A DNA stretch of 64,000 nt from Dactylosporangium roseum. GTDB lineage: Bacteria > Actinomycetota > Actinomycetes > Mycobacteriales > Micromonosporaceae. The notes beneath the pieces were generated by a model, which did not search any database, had not been told where the DNA came from, and was given only the letters and a program-made list of their open reading frames with translations. The DNA lies in assembly GCF_025264685.1 (NCBI RefSeq), contig NZ_CP073721.1, forward strand, positions 4,641,001 through 4,705,000. The letters are read 5' to 3'. Of this stretch, positions 18,508-26,581 are shown one piece after another; positions within the stretch are counted from its first letter, which is position 1; the number at the start of each line of letters is the position of its first letter. The translations under genes and the position numbers were made by a program.

Positions 18508-19191
18508 TCAGGACACGAGCCACGGGCGACCCACGAACGCCTCGACGCCGCCGGGCAGCCGGACGTCCTCCCCGGCCGCGAGTCGCCGGCACAGCTCCAT
18601 CGCCCGGTCGTGGCCCGGGCCGCGTCCCGTGCCGTCCGAGCTGCCGCCGTCCGGATGCCACAGCGCCTGCCACCCCGATCCTCGCAGCACCACGAACGGA
18701 CCGCCGACCACGGTGCCGACCGTCTGGTCGATCGCCTGGAGCAGGTCGTCCGAGCCCCGGTCGCAGGCGTCGCAGCCGCAGTCCGGCAGCACGGCGACGG
18801 CGATCTCGGGCCGGACGACGCTGATGTGCAGCACCGCCAGCGAGGCGTCGAGCCCGGACAGCGGCGCGTCGCGCTCGAGCAGCAACAGCGGCAGTGTGCC
18901 GGGCCGGGGCGAGATGAGCCGGACGCCGCGGTCGAACCCGCCCAGGCGTCCTTCGCCGTCGAGCGGCGCCGGCGCGAGCGGCTCGACCTCGATGCCCGCC
19001 ACCTCACCCAGGCACTCGGCCCACACGCGTGCGCGGGCGTGCACGATGCCGTACCGCCCGGGCTCGGTGACCCGCTCGTACTCCTCCTCGCGCGGCGAGG
19101 TCATCCCCGCGTGCGGATCCGGCCAGGAAGGCAGGCCCAGGTCGCGGTAGCGCGCCGCCACCCGCGCCCGCAGTTCGCCCGATCGCACCAT
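18508..19191 (-). CDS. DUF6226-like hypothetical protein
   Basis: A 227-residue soluble protein. Features: N-terminal LPSWPDPHAG...EEYERVTEPGRY, a middle region ending in VLPDCGCDACDRGSDDLL, where the CGCDAC cluster may bind metal, and C-terminal LPGGVEAFVGRPWL. These match my memory of DUF6226 proteins in actinomycetes, whose function is unknown. The start ATG 19191 has only a weak RBS (GGCGG). It stands alone between the LPMO and amylase genes. Confidence 0.65.
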   Translation of the reverse strand: MVRSGELRARVAARYRDLGLPSWPDPHAGMTSPREEEYERVTEPGRYGIVHARARVWAECLGEVAGIEVEPLAPAPLDGEGRLGGFDRGVRLISPRPGTLPLLLLERDAPLSGLDASLAVLHISVVRPEIAVAVLPDCGCDACDRGSDDLLQAIDQTVGTVVGGPFVVLRGSGWQALWHPDGGSSDGTGRGPGHDRAMELCRRLAAGEDVRLPGGVEAFVGRPWLVS

Positions 19192-19379
19192 CCGCCGACA
19201 GTACGTCCCAGGCACGCCCCGATGCCAGGTGCTCCAACGCGGCGCCGAGGATCCGGCGCGCATCCCTCGCCGATGCATCGACGGATGTGCACCAAGCGAT
19301 CGGGCGGTTATGGTGGCCGGGCGGATCAATGCCGACCCGCACCGCCACGCGGGTCGGCGCTCCGAAGGGAGGGCTAGTG

Positions 19380-22136
19380 ATGTTCGTCCGCCGCGCCCTG
19401 GCCTTGCTGCTGCCCGTCGTGCTCGCCGGGGCGTTCGCCCCGCCGGCGACAGCACAGCCGGCCCCGTCCGGCGCTCCGCACTCGTTACGCGCACCCGTGA
19501 CCGACGAGAACTTCTACTTCGTCATGGCCGACCGGTTCGACAACGGCGACCCCGGCAACGATCGGGGCGGCCTGCCCGACGACCGGCTGGTCTCCGGCTT
19601 CGACCCGACCCGCAAGGGCTTCTACAACGGCGGTGACCTCAAGGGCCTGCGCAACCGCATCGACTACATCCGCGGGCTGGGCACCACGTCCATCTGGCTC
19701 ACGCCGAGCTTCAAGAACAAGGCGGTGCAGTTGGAGGACGGCCCGTCGGCCGGTTACCATGGCTACTGGATCACCGACTTCACCCAGATCGACCCGCACC
19801 TGGGCAGCAACGCCGATCTGCGGGCGCTCGTCGACGCCGCGCACGCCCGCGGCATGAAGGTCTACTTCGACATCATCACCAACCACACCGCGGACGTGAT
19901 CGGCTACCGGCAGGGCGCCCGCCTTCCGTACGTGTCGAAGGACGCCGTGCCGTACCGCACCGCGTCCGGCCGGCCGTTCGACGACCGTGACGTCGCCGGC
20001 GCCACGGCGTTTCCCCCGCTGAGCCCGGCGGTGTCGTTCCCCTACACGCCGGTCCTCGACGACGGCGAGCGCGACCTGAAGTCCCCGGCGTGGCTCAACG
20101 ACGTCACGCTGTACCACAACCGCGGCGACACGACGTTCACCGGCGAGAACTCGCTCTACGGCGACTTCTTCGGCCTCGACGACCTGTTCACCGAGCACCC
20201 GACGGTCGTCCGCGGCATGATCGACATCTACAAGACCTGGATCCGCGACTTCGGCGTCGACGGCTTCCGCATCGACACGATGAAGCACGTCAACGACGAG
20301 TTCTGGCAGGCGTTCGGCCCCGAGATCCTGCGGTACGCGCAGCAGCAGGGCAAGCGCGAGTTCTTCATGTTCGGCGAGGTCTTCGACACCACGAAGTCCT
20401 TCACGTCGCAGTTCACCACCCGCGGCCAGATGCAGGCGGTGCTGGACTTCCCGTTCCAGGACGCGGCACGCACGTTCGCCTCGCGCGGCGGACCGGCCGG
20501 CGACCTGGAAACGTTCTTCCTCGGCGACGACTGGTACACCGACGCGGACTCGAACGTCTACCAGCTACCGACGTTCCTCGGCAACCACGACATGGGCCGC
20601 ATCGGCGGCTTCGTCCAGGCCGACAATCCCGACGCGGGCGACGCCGAATGGCTGGCGCGGGACCGTCTCGCCCACGAGCTGATGTACTTCTCCCGCGGCA
20701 ACCCGGTGATCTACTACGGCGACGAGCAGGGCTTCACCGGCGGCACCCGCGGCGACCAGGACGCCCGGCAGACCATGTTCGCCAGCCGGGTGCCCGACTA
20801 TCTCGACGACGACCTGCTCGGCACGACCGCCACGCACGCGCAGGCGAACTTCGTGCCGGCGCATCCGCTGTACCGCACGATCGGTCAGCTCGCCGCGGTG
20901 ACGAAGGCCCACCCGGCCCTGCGCGACGGCGCGCACCAGCACCGGTACGCCTCCGGGCAGGCCGGCGTCTACGCGTTCTCCCGCATCAGCCGGGACGGAC
21001 AGCGCGAATACGTCGTGGCGCTGAACAACAGCGAGCAGGCGGCCACCGCGGCGATCCCCACCTACGCGGGCAAGGGCACCTTCAGCCGCGTCTACGGCGA
21101 CGGCCCGGCGCGGGTGGGGTCCGCCCGGGACGGTCGCCTCACGCTGACCGTGCCGCCGCTGTCGACGGTGGTGTACGAGCTCGACGGCCGGATCCCGCGG
21201 TCGAAGGCGGCACCGTCGATCTCGCTGGCCGCCCCGGCGCCCAGCGCCGAGGCCCGCGGCCGCATGCAGGTGACCGCGAACGTGGCCGGCTCGTCGTTCT
21301 ACGAGGTGACGTTCCAGGCCCGCACCGGCAACGGGCCCTGGCGCTCGATCGGCACCGACGACACCGCCCCGTACCGCGTGTTCCACGACGTGACGGACCA
21401 GCGGCCCGGCACGCCGGTGCGGTACCGGGCGATCGTGACGGACAACGGCGGCCACAACGCGATCAGCCAGCCGCGCACGGCCACCGTCCCGGCGCCGGAG
21501 CTCACCGTCGAGACGCCGGCCGCCGGCTCGAGCGTGCGCGGCACCGTCGAGGTCCGCGCCGTCGCCGACCCGGAGCGGGCCGACCACGTCGTGCGCGTCG
21601 AGCGGCGGGTGGCCGGCGGCGCCTGGACCGTCGTCGGCACGGACGCCTCCTCGCCGGCCTACACCGCCTTCGACAACCTCACCCCGCTGAACCTGGCCGC
21701 CGGCACCACCGTCGAATACCGCGCGGTCCTCGTCAGCGGACCGGCGGCCGGCACGACGAGCGAGACCCGTGCGGTCCGGTACGCCGGGCCGCCGCTGACC
21801 GTCGCGACCGTGCACTACTACCGGCCGGCCGGCGACTACCCCGGCTGGGGCCTGCACCTGTGGGGCGACGCCGTCGACCCGGCCGTGCTGGCCCGGGTCG
21901 CGTGGGACAAGCCGTGGCCGGCGACCCGGGTCGACGGGGGCTGGGCCGCATACGACATCCCGCTCGCCGACGACACCCGGCCGGTGAACTTCATCATGCA
22001 CCTGCCCGGCGGTGACACCGTGCCGACGACCCGCGAGCCCGGCGGTGACCGGTCGTTCCTGCCGATCGACCACGCCGAGGTGTGGCTGAAGCAGGGCGAC
22101 CCGACCGTCTACACCGGCCCGCCGCCGACCGGCTGA
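19380..22136 (+). CDS. secreted alpha-amylase (GH13) with Ig-like and PUD domains
   Basis: A 918-residue protein. Signal peptide 1-25 (cleaved near ATAQPA), then a GH13 barrel: nucleophile Asp about 299 in DGFRIDT, acid/base Glu about 333 in FGEVFD, third Asp about 404 in LGNHDMG. After the C-terminal barrel domain come two Ig/FN3-like stretches (about 620-800) and a terminal pullulanase-associated (PUD) starch-binding module (VHYYRPAGDYPGWGLHLWGD). It degrades extracellular alpha-glucans. GGGAGGG lies six bases before ATG 19380. The end is marked by a strong hairpin. Confidence 0.93.
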   Translation: MFVRRALALLLPVVLAGAFAPPATAQPAPSGAPHSLRAPVTDENFYFVMADRFDNGDPGNDRGGLPDDRLVSGFDPTRKGFYNGGDLKGLRNRIDYIRGLGTTSIWLTPSFKNKAVQLEDGPSAGYHGYWITDFTQIDPHLGSNADLRALVDAAHARGMKVYFDIITNHTADVIGYRQGARLPYVSKDAVPYRTASGRPFDDRDVAGATAFPPLSPAVSFPYTPVLDDGERDLKSPAWLNDVTLYHNRGDTTFTGENSLYGDFFGLDDLFTEHPTVVRGMIDIYKTWIRDFGVDGFRIDTMKHVNDEFWQAFGPEILRYAQQQGKREFFMFGEVFDTTKSFTSQFTTRGQMQAVLDFPFQDAARTFASRGGPAGDLETFFLGDDWYTDADSNVYQLPTFLGNHDMGRIGGFVQADNPDAGDAEWLARDRLAHELMYFSRGNPVIYYGDEQGFTGGTRGDQDARQTMFASRVPDYLDDDLLGTTATHAQANFVPAHPLYRTIGQLAAVTKAHPALRDGAHQHRYASGQAGVYAFSRISRDGQREYVVALNNSEQAATAAIPTYAGKGTFSRVYGDGPARVGSARDGRLTLTVPPLSTVVYELDGRIPRSKAAPSISLAAPAPSAEARGRMQVTANVAGSSFYEVTFQARTGNGPWRSIGTDDTAPYRVFHDVTDQRPGTPVRYRAIVTDNGGHNAISQPRTATVPAPELTVETPAAGSSVRGTVEVRAVADPERADHVVRVERRVAGGAWTVVGTDASSPAYTAFDNLTPLNLAAGTTVEYRAVLVSGPAAGTTSETRAVRYAGPPLTVATVHYYRPAGDYPGWGLHLWGDAVDPAVLARVAWDKPWPATRVDGGWAAYDIPLADDTRPVNFIMHLPGGDTVPTTREPGGDRSFLPIDHAEVWLKQGDPTVYTGPPPTG

Positions 22137-22156
22137 CGAGCTGACCGCGCGGACAC

Positions 22157-22189
22157 CGGCGGCCCCGCGAACCGCTCGCGGGGCCGCCG
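22157..22189 (+). terminator. terminator of the amylase gene
   Basis: Perfect 13-bp inverted repeat (CGGCGGCCCCGCG, 22157-22169, and its complement 22177-22189) with a 7-nt loop, 20 bp past the stop codon. Confidence 0.7.
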
Positions 22190-22217
22190 CCGACCCGCGC
22201 TCGTGGCGGCCGCTCGC

Positions 22218-22223
22218 TAGAGT
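22218..22223 (+). promoter_or_regulatory. leaderless-type -10 element (TAGAGT)
   Basis: TAGAGT ends 6 nt before the GTG at 22230 and there is no ribosome-binding site, the arrangement of an actinobacterial leaderless transcript. Confidence 0.5.
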
Positions 22224-22229
22224 GCCGTC

Positions 22230-22424
22230 GTGGCTGACCTTCACGAACTCATGGTCGCCGCCGACCTGCGCGGCGATCTGGCCGAGCCCGACCTCGCCGA
22301 GCTGCGCTGGCACCTGGGCCTCGGCCCGCGACCGGAGCACGTCACGGCGGCGACGGTCATCGTCGTGGCACGCCGCCAGGGGACATCCGTCCCGCCGTTC
22401 TGGGACGGATCCGACGTGGACTGA
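22230..22424 (+). CDS. small hypothetical protein, 64 residues
   Basis: Reads from GTG 22230 to 22424. The product is acidic and soluble (DLHELMVAADLRGDLAEPDLAELRWHLG), with a predicted N-terminal helix and no recognised domain. A TAGAGT element just before the GTG supports leaderless expression and therefore a real gene. It lies between the amylase terminator and the convergent NPCBM gene. Function unknown. Confidence 0.5.
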   Translation: MADLHELMVAADLRGDLAEPDLAELRWHLGLGPRPEHVTAATVIVVARRQGTSVPPFWDGSDVD

Positions 22425-22461
22425 CAGCGGTCGCCCGCCGCGGCGAGCCACTGCCCGGGTC

Positions 22462-23016
22462 CTACTGCGAGCAGACCAGCTTCGCGTCGGCCCACACCGC
22501 CGCCACCGCACCGCCGTGGTCCTCGACGACGAGGTCGAGGCGCTCCAGGCCGGCGATCTCGACGCTGATCTCGCGCGCTTCGCCGGCCGGGATCGGGCCG
22601 GTCGTGAAGACGGTCGTGTCGTCGGCCTCGACGCGGAACTCCGCGCTGCCGGTGTCGTGGACCGGGTCGACGCCGACCGCCGCCGTGAGGCGCAGGCATC
22701 CCGGCCGTGGATGGAGTCGTACCGCGCTGGGCGTGTGGACGCCGAGGCCGCGTTCGTGGGCGACGCCGGCCAGGGCGATGGGCTCCCCGTCGTCGGGCTC
22801 CTCGCCGCCGTTGGTGCGGTTCCGTTCGACCGGCCCGGATCCGTTACGCAGGGCGGTGTACGGCAGGTCGCTGACGTAGTCCTCCTGTTCGCGGACCGGC
22901 TGCCGGGTGGAGCCGTCATCGTGGTGGTTGTCGGTCCACACGCCGGTGATCGCGGCGAAGACGACCGCGGCGACGCCGAAGCCGGCGAGGGTGCGGCGGC
23001 CCCAGGGGTCGGTCAC
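22462..23016 (-). CDS. membrane-anchored NPCBM-domain protein
   Basis: 184 residues: a short cytoplasmic start, one transmembrane helix (about 10-28) and an external NPCBM/NEW2 carbohydrate-binding module (YVSDLPYTALRNGSGPVERN, LGVHTPSAVRL, LRLTAAVGVD, FRVEAD...). The terminal WADAKLVC is typical of the module. There is no catalytic part. GTG 23016 overlaps the acyltransferase stop (GTGA), so the two are translated together; it may bind surface glycans modified by that enzyme. Last gene of the overlapping unit 22462-25715. Confidence 0.8.
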   Translation of the reverse strand: MTDPWGRRTLAGFGVAAVVFAAITGVWTDNHHDDGSTRQPVREQEDYVSDLPYTALRNGSGPVERNRTNGGEEPDDGEPIALAGVAHERGLGVHTPSAVRLHPRPGCLRLTAAVGVDPVHDTGSAEFRVEADDTTVFTTGPIPAGEAREISVEIAGLERLDLVVEDHGGAVAAVWADAKLVCSQ

Positions 23017-24116
23017 GCCCGGCTCCTCACGAGCCCGGGCAGCAGCTCCGGCCGGCGCCGGGCGGCGAGGTCCTCGACCCAGCCGAGCGCCAGGGTCGGC
23101 ACGCAGGTGGCGGCCACCACGATGACCGTGGTCAGCAGGCGCCCCGACCAGCTCGCCAGGTCGACGTCACCGAGGACGTACCACGCCAGTCCCACCATCG
23201 GGAAGTGCCACAGGTAGATGGTCACGGCCCTGGCGTTGATCGCGCCGACCAGCCGGCCGAGCCGGCCGTCCGGCTTCAGCCAGTGCAGCGGCTGGTCCAC
23301 GCGCAGGACGGCGGCGACGAACGCCGCGGACCACAGGGCGTTGCCGACCGGGTGGCGGTTGAAGTCGAATTCGGCGTTCGCGGCGCCCTGCCACAGCATC
23401 CACGCCGCCCCGGCCGCCGCGGCGACGAGGACCCCGGCGGCGTAGACGGGGCCCGGGACGCGGTGCAGCAGCCGGTCGTGGTGGGCGTACCCGATCAGCC
23501 AGCAGGCGCTGTAGATGGACATGTCGCGGGTCAGCGACTCGAACGAGCCGCCGACGGTGATCAGCCGTAGCTGCAGGACGAGCGGCAGGACCGACGCCAC
23601 GAGCAGGGTCGGGATCGGCCAGGCGCGGAAGACCCGCAACGTCACCGGCGCGAGCACGACGAACCAGAGGTAGGCGACGAGGTACCACAGCACCGCGGTG
23701 CCCATCCAGCCCCACGACGCGCCACCGGGCGCCGGCCACTTCAGCGGCACGATCCACCACAGCAGGTCGACGCGCTCGCGCGGCTGGTCGAGGAACGGGC
23801 CCCATCCGTCGTACAGCGTCAGCGGCAGCACGATCGCGCCGTACGCCCACAGCGGCGGCAGCAGCCGGCGGAACCGTCCCCGGATGACCCGCGTCGGCGA
23901 ACGGTCCAGCGACCGGGCGGTCAGCGACGCGGCGAGGGCGAACATCAGCCCCATCGCCGGGAACACCACGGTCAGCCAGGCCAGGCCGGTGGCGTGGTAC
24001 ACGACGACCCGGGCCACCGCGGCGGCCCGCCACGCGTCGATGTACCGATCCCGTGAACGCGCCGGCGCCGCGGCCGACACCGGCGCCGCCGTGTCGCGGC
24101 GGGCGATGTCGGTCAA
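23013..24116 (-). CDS. acyltransferase 3 family membrane protein
   Basis: About 367 residues with around ten membrane helices. The N-terminal R-Y-I-D-A-W-R-A-A-A-V-x-R-V-V-V-Y-H signature, with the catalytic His, is that of acyltransferase-3 (OafA/NodX) enzymes, which transfer acetyl or acyl groups to cell-surface sugars. The C-terminal half has IYLWHFP. The start is probably TTG 24116, overlapping the response regulator stop (TTGA). The reading frame continues further upstream but there is no better start. It shares an operon with a two-component pair and an NPCBM protein. Confidence 0.82.
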   Translation of the reverse strand: MTDIARRDTAAPVSAAAPARSRDRYIDAWRAAAVARVVVYHATGLAWLTVVFPAMGLMFALAASLTARSLDRSPTRVIRGRFRRLLPPLWAYGAIVLPLTLYDGWGPFLDQPRERVDLLWWIVPLKWPAPGGASWGWMGTAVLWYLVAYLWFVVLAPVTLRVFRAWPIPTLLVASVLPLVLQLRLITVGGSFESLTRDMSIYSACWLIGYAHHDRLLHRVPGPVYAAGVLVAAAAGAAWMLWQGAANAEFDFNRHPVGNALWSAAFVAAVLRVDQPLHWLKPDGRLGRLVGAINARAVTIYLWHFPMVGLAWYVLGDVDLASWSGRLLTTVIVVAATCVPTLALGWVEDLAARRRPELLPGLVRSRA

Positions 24117-24766
24117 GGCTCGATGAGCCCGGCGCGGATCGCGTACCGGGTGAGTTCGAGCCGGTCGCGCAGGCCCAGCTTCTGCAGCAGGTTGGCGCGG
24201 TGGCGTTCGACCGTCTTCGCGCTGATGAACAGGATGTCGGCGATCTCCTTGGACGAGTGCCCCTCGGCGACCAGCTTGAGCACCTCCTCCTCGCGGTCGG
24301 TGATGACCCGGCCGCTGCCGAGGTCGCCGGAGGCGGCCCGCTCGAGGTAGTTGCGGATGAGGGCGTTCGCGGCGCCGGGGTACAGGAACGGCTCGCCGCG
24401 CACCGCGGCCCGGCACGCCTCCACCAGGTCGCGGTCGGCGACGGACTTCAGCACGTACCCGGACGCGCCGGCCTTGAGCGCGGCGAAGAAGTACTGCTCG
24501 TTGTCGTACATCGTCAGGATGAGGATCCGCAGGTCCGGCAGCACCCGCGACAGCTCGCGGGCCGCTTGGAGGCCGGTCAGCCGCTGCATGGCGATGTCCA
24601 GGATGGCCAGGTCCGGCTGCTCCGCGCGGGCCTTCTCGACGGCCTCGGCGCCGTCGGCGGCCTCGGCGACGACCTTCAGGTCCGGCTCGCTGTCGAGGAT
24701 CAGCCGCACCCCGCGACGCACCAGCGCGTGGTCGTCGGCGAGCAGGATCCGGGTGGGTTCGGGCAT
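24113..24766 (-). CDS. NarL/LuxR-family response regulator
   Basis: 217 residues: receiver domain with Asp-Asp at the acidic pocket (LLADDHALV), phospho-acceptor Asp in LAILDIAM, and Lys in LKSV; then a LuxR-type HTH (ITDREEEVLKLVAEGHSSKEIADILFISAKTVERHRANLLQKL). It is the partner of the histidine kinase directly upstream. Start ATG 24766 is preceded by GGAGAG 8 nt away; it lies 1 bp after the kinase stop. Confidence 0.93.
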   Translation of the reverse strand: MPEPTRILLADDHALVRRGVRLILDSEPDLKVVAEAADGAEAVEKARAEQPDLAILDIAMQRLTGLQAARELSRVLPDLRILILTMYDNEQYFFAALKAGASGYVLKSVADRDLVEACRAAVRGEPFLYPGAANALIRNYLERAASGDLGSGRVITDREEEVLKLVAEGHSSKEIADILFISAKTVERHRANLLQKLGLRDRLELTRYAIRAGLIEP

Positions 24767-24767
24767 G

Positions 24768-25715
24768 TCACTCACTCTCCGCGGGAGCGGGCACCCGCAG
24801 CCGTACTTCGGTGCCTCCACCGGCCGCCGGCTCCAGCGTGAGGTCGGCACCGATGAGCAGGGCACGTTCCCGCATGCCGCGGATGCCCGCCCCCTCCGGG
24901 GCGCCGCCCAGCCCGCGGCCGTCGTCGCGGATACGCAGCTCCACCCCCGTACCCCGGCCGGTCAGCCTGAGGTCGACGTGCCGCGCCCCGGCGTGGCGGG
25001 CCGTGTTGGTCAGGCACTCCTGCGCGACCCGGTACAGCACGAGCTCGACGTCCCGGCCGAGATCGGCGTGGCGGTCGATGCTGTGCTGCACGGTGAGCCC
25101 ACCGGTGGAGAACTCGGCCGCGAGGGCCTTCAGGGCGCTCGTCAGGCCGAGCTCCTCGAGGACACCCGGACGCAGCCGCCTGGCGATGCGCCGGATCTCG
25201 TCCAGGCCGTTGCGGGTGGTTTCCTGTACCTGGTGCAGCCGCTCACGCACGGCCGGCGGCGCATGGTCCGCGACGCTCTTGAGCTCGAGCAGCACGGCGG
25301 TGAGCGTCTGACCGATCTCGTCGTGCAGCTCCCGCGCGATCCGCTGCCGCTCCGCCTCCTGCGCGGACAGGGCGCGCCCGGTGCTGGCGGCCCGTTCAGC
25401 CTCCAGGCGGTCGAGCATGGTGTTGAAGGTGCGGATGAGGTCGGCGATCCCGGCCTCGCCGGTGACGGTCAACCGGCGGCCGGGCCGGAGCAGGTCGATC
25501 GTGGTCATGGCACGGGTGAGCCGGTCCAGCGGCCGCAGGCCGACGCGCAGCAGCACGGCGTTGGCCACCAGCATCGCCACCAGTCCCCCGGTCAGGATCA
25601 GCGCCTCGGGCAGCAGCACCGGGGTGGAGACCGTGACCGGCGTGAGCATGAGCACAACCACCGCCACGACGAGCACGGCCGCGTTGAGCAGGAAGATCCG
25701 CCAGAACAACGACAC
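24768..25715 (-). CDS. sensor histidine kinase (HisKA_3)
   Basis: 315 residues: two N-terminal transmembrane helices with a very short outer loop, a HAMP-like linker, HisKA_3 with the acceptor His in ARELHDEIGQTLTAV, and an HATPase with RDDGRGLGGAPEG. With almost no external sensor domain it probably senses the membrane or an internal signal. GTG 25715 is preceded by GAGGAGGG. First gene of an apparent operon with the response regulator, acyltransferase and NPCBM protein. Confidence 0.9.
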   Translation of the reverse strand: MSLFWRIFLLNAAVLVVAVVVLMLTPVTVSTPVLLPEALILTGGLVAMLVANAVLLRVGLRPLDRLTRAMTTIDLLRPGRRLTVTGEAGIADLIRTFNTMLDRLEAERAASTGRALSAQEAERQRIARELHDEIGQTLTAVLLELKSVADHAPPAVRERLHQVQETTRNGLDEIRRIARRLRPGVLEELGLTSALKALAAEFSTGGLTVQHSIDRHADLGRDVELVLYRVAQECLTNTARHAGARHVDLRLTGRGTGVELRIRDDGRGLGGAPEGAGIRGMRERALLIGADLTLEPAAGGGTEVRLRVPAPAESE

Positions 25716-25778
25716 CCGGTGCGACCCTCCTCAGCGTGTGCGCACCCTGCCAGCCTGTCTCGGCCGCTCGCCGCTGTC

Positions 25779-25841
25779 CATCGGTGCCGACACCCATTCG
25801 GCGCCGGCCCGGCGGCGCGAGTTTGGGTGTCGGCACCGATG
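25779..25841. repeat. long intergenic inverted repeat (18-bp perfect arms)
   Basis: CATCGGTGCCGACACCCA (25779-25796) is the exact reverse complement of 25824-25841; the loop is 27 nt and itself GC-rich. It lies between the histidine kinase start and the antiporter remnant. There is no T-tract. It could be a mobile palindromic element or a transcription-blocking hairpin. Confidence 0.7.
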
Positions 25842-25912
25842 CCGATCCGGGCGGCTCCGGCGACAGTGGGGTGTGGGCGCACACGACACGAACGTACCGA
25901 ACGGAGAACGGC

Positions 25913-25996
25913 ATGCGACTCGAACGCACTCCGCTGCCCGGCGCCGGGATCCACCACACGGCCGCGACCGCCACGGCGCCGCCGCACCCGAGGTGA
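25913..25996 (+). pseudogene. 27-codon fragment resembling the N-terminus of the antiporter regulatory subunit
   Basis: With GGAG six bases upstream, ATG 25913 opens a 27-residue frame beginning MRLERTPLPGAGIHH. This lines up with MDAERTALPGIGLRH at the start of the complete TrkA-C/KhtT-like gene 95 bp downstream. After about 15 residues the similarity is lost and a stop follows. The simplest reading is a truncated duplicate of the 5' end of that gene, although a translated leader peptide is possible. Confidence 0.5.
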
Positions 25997-26090
25997 CTGT
26001 CACACAACCGTCATGATCTCGCGGTAGTTCGGCCATAATCACCCGTCAAGGTAACCGGCGGTCGTTTCAGTTCGAAGGGGTTTTCGGCTG

Positions 26091-26573
26091 GTGGATGCGG
26101 AACGCACAGCGCTTCCTGGCATTGGTCTGCGGCATGAGTTCCGCACCGAGAAGGGCCAACAGGCGGCCGTCGTATCGCACGTGTCCGGCCGCCGGGATCT
26201 GGTCATCTACAGCGCCGACGACCCCGACACCGTCACCGCCACCCTGTCGCTGAACACCGACGAGGCCAACGGCGTGGCCGAACTGCTCGGCACGGCCCGC
26301 ATCGTCGAACGCCTCGCCGACCTCCAGCGGCAGGTGACGGGCCTGAAGACCGTTCAGGTCCCGATCATCGCCGGGTCGCCGTACGACGGGCGGACGCTCG
26401 GCGGCACGCAGGCCCGGACCCGCACGGGCGCGTCCATCGTGGCCGTCATCCGGGCCGGCGAGATCCTCGCCAGCCCGCGGCCCGACTTCGTCTTCCAGCC
26501 CGGTGACCTCGTGGTCGTGGTCGGGACCGCCGACGGCACCGCCGGTGTGTCCGACATCCTCGCCCGGGGCTGA
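26091..26573 (+). CDS. cation antiporter regulatory subunit (KhtT-like, TrkA-C)
   Basis: 160 residues. The N-terminal part (ERTALPGIGLRHEFRTEKG) and the C-terminal RCK_C/TrkA-C domain (GRTLGGTQARTRTGASIVAVIRAGEILASPRPDFVFQPGDLVVVVG) match the soluble regulator of KhtTU-type K+/H+ antiporters, which gates the channel in response to pH or nucleotides. Start GTG 26091, preceded by GAAGGGG. A CATAAT about 55 bp upstream may be the -10. The membrane subunit follows after 8 bp. Confidence 0.88.
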   Translation: MDAERTALPGIGLRHEFRTEKGQQAAVVSHVSGRRDLVIYSADDPDTVTATLSLNTDEANGVAELLGTARIVERLADLQRQVTGLKTVQVPIIAGSPYDGRTLGGTQARTRTGASIVAVIRAGEILASPRPDFVFQPGDLVVVVGTADGTAGVSDILARG

Positions 26574-26581
26574 GGCCGCGG

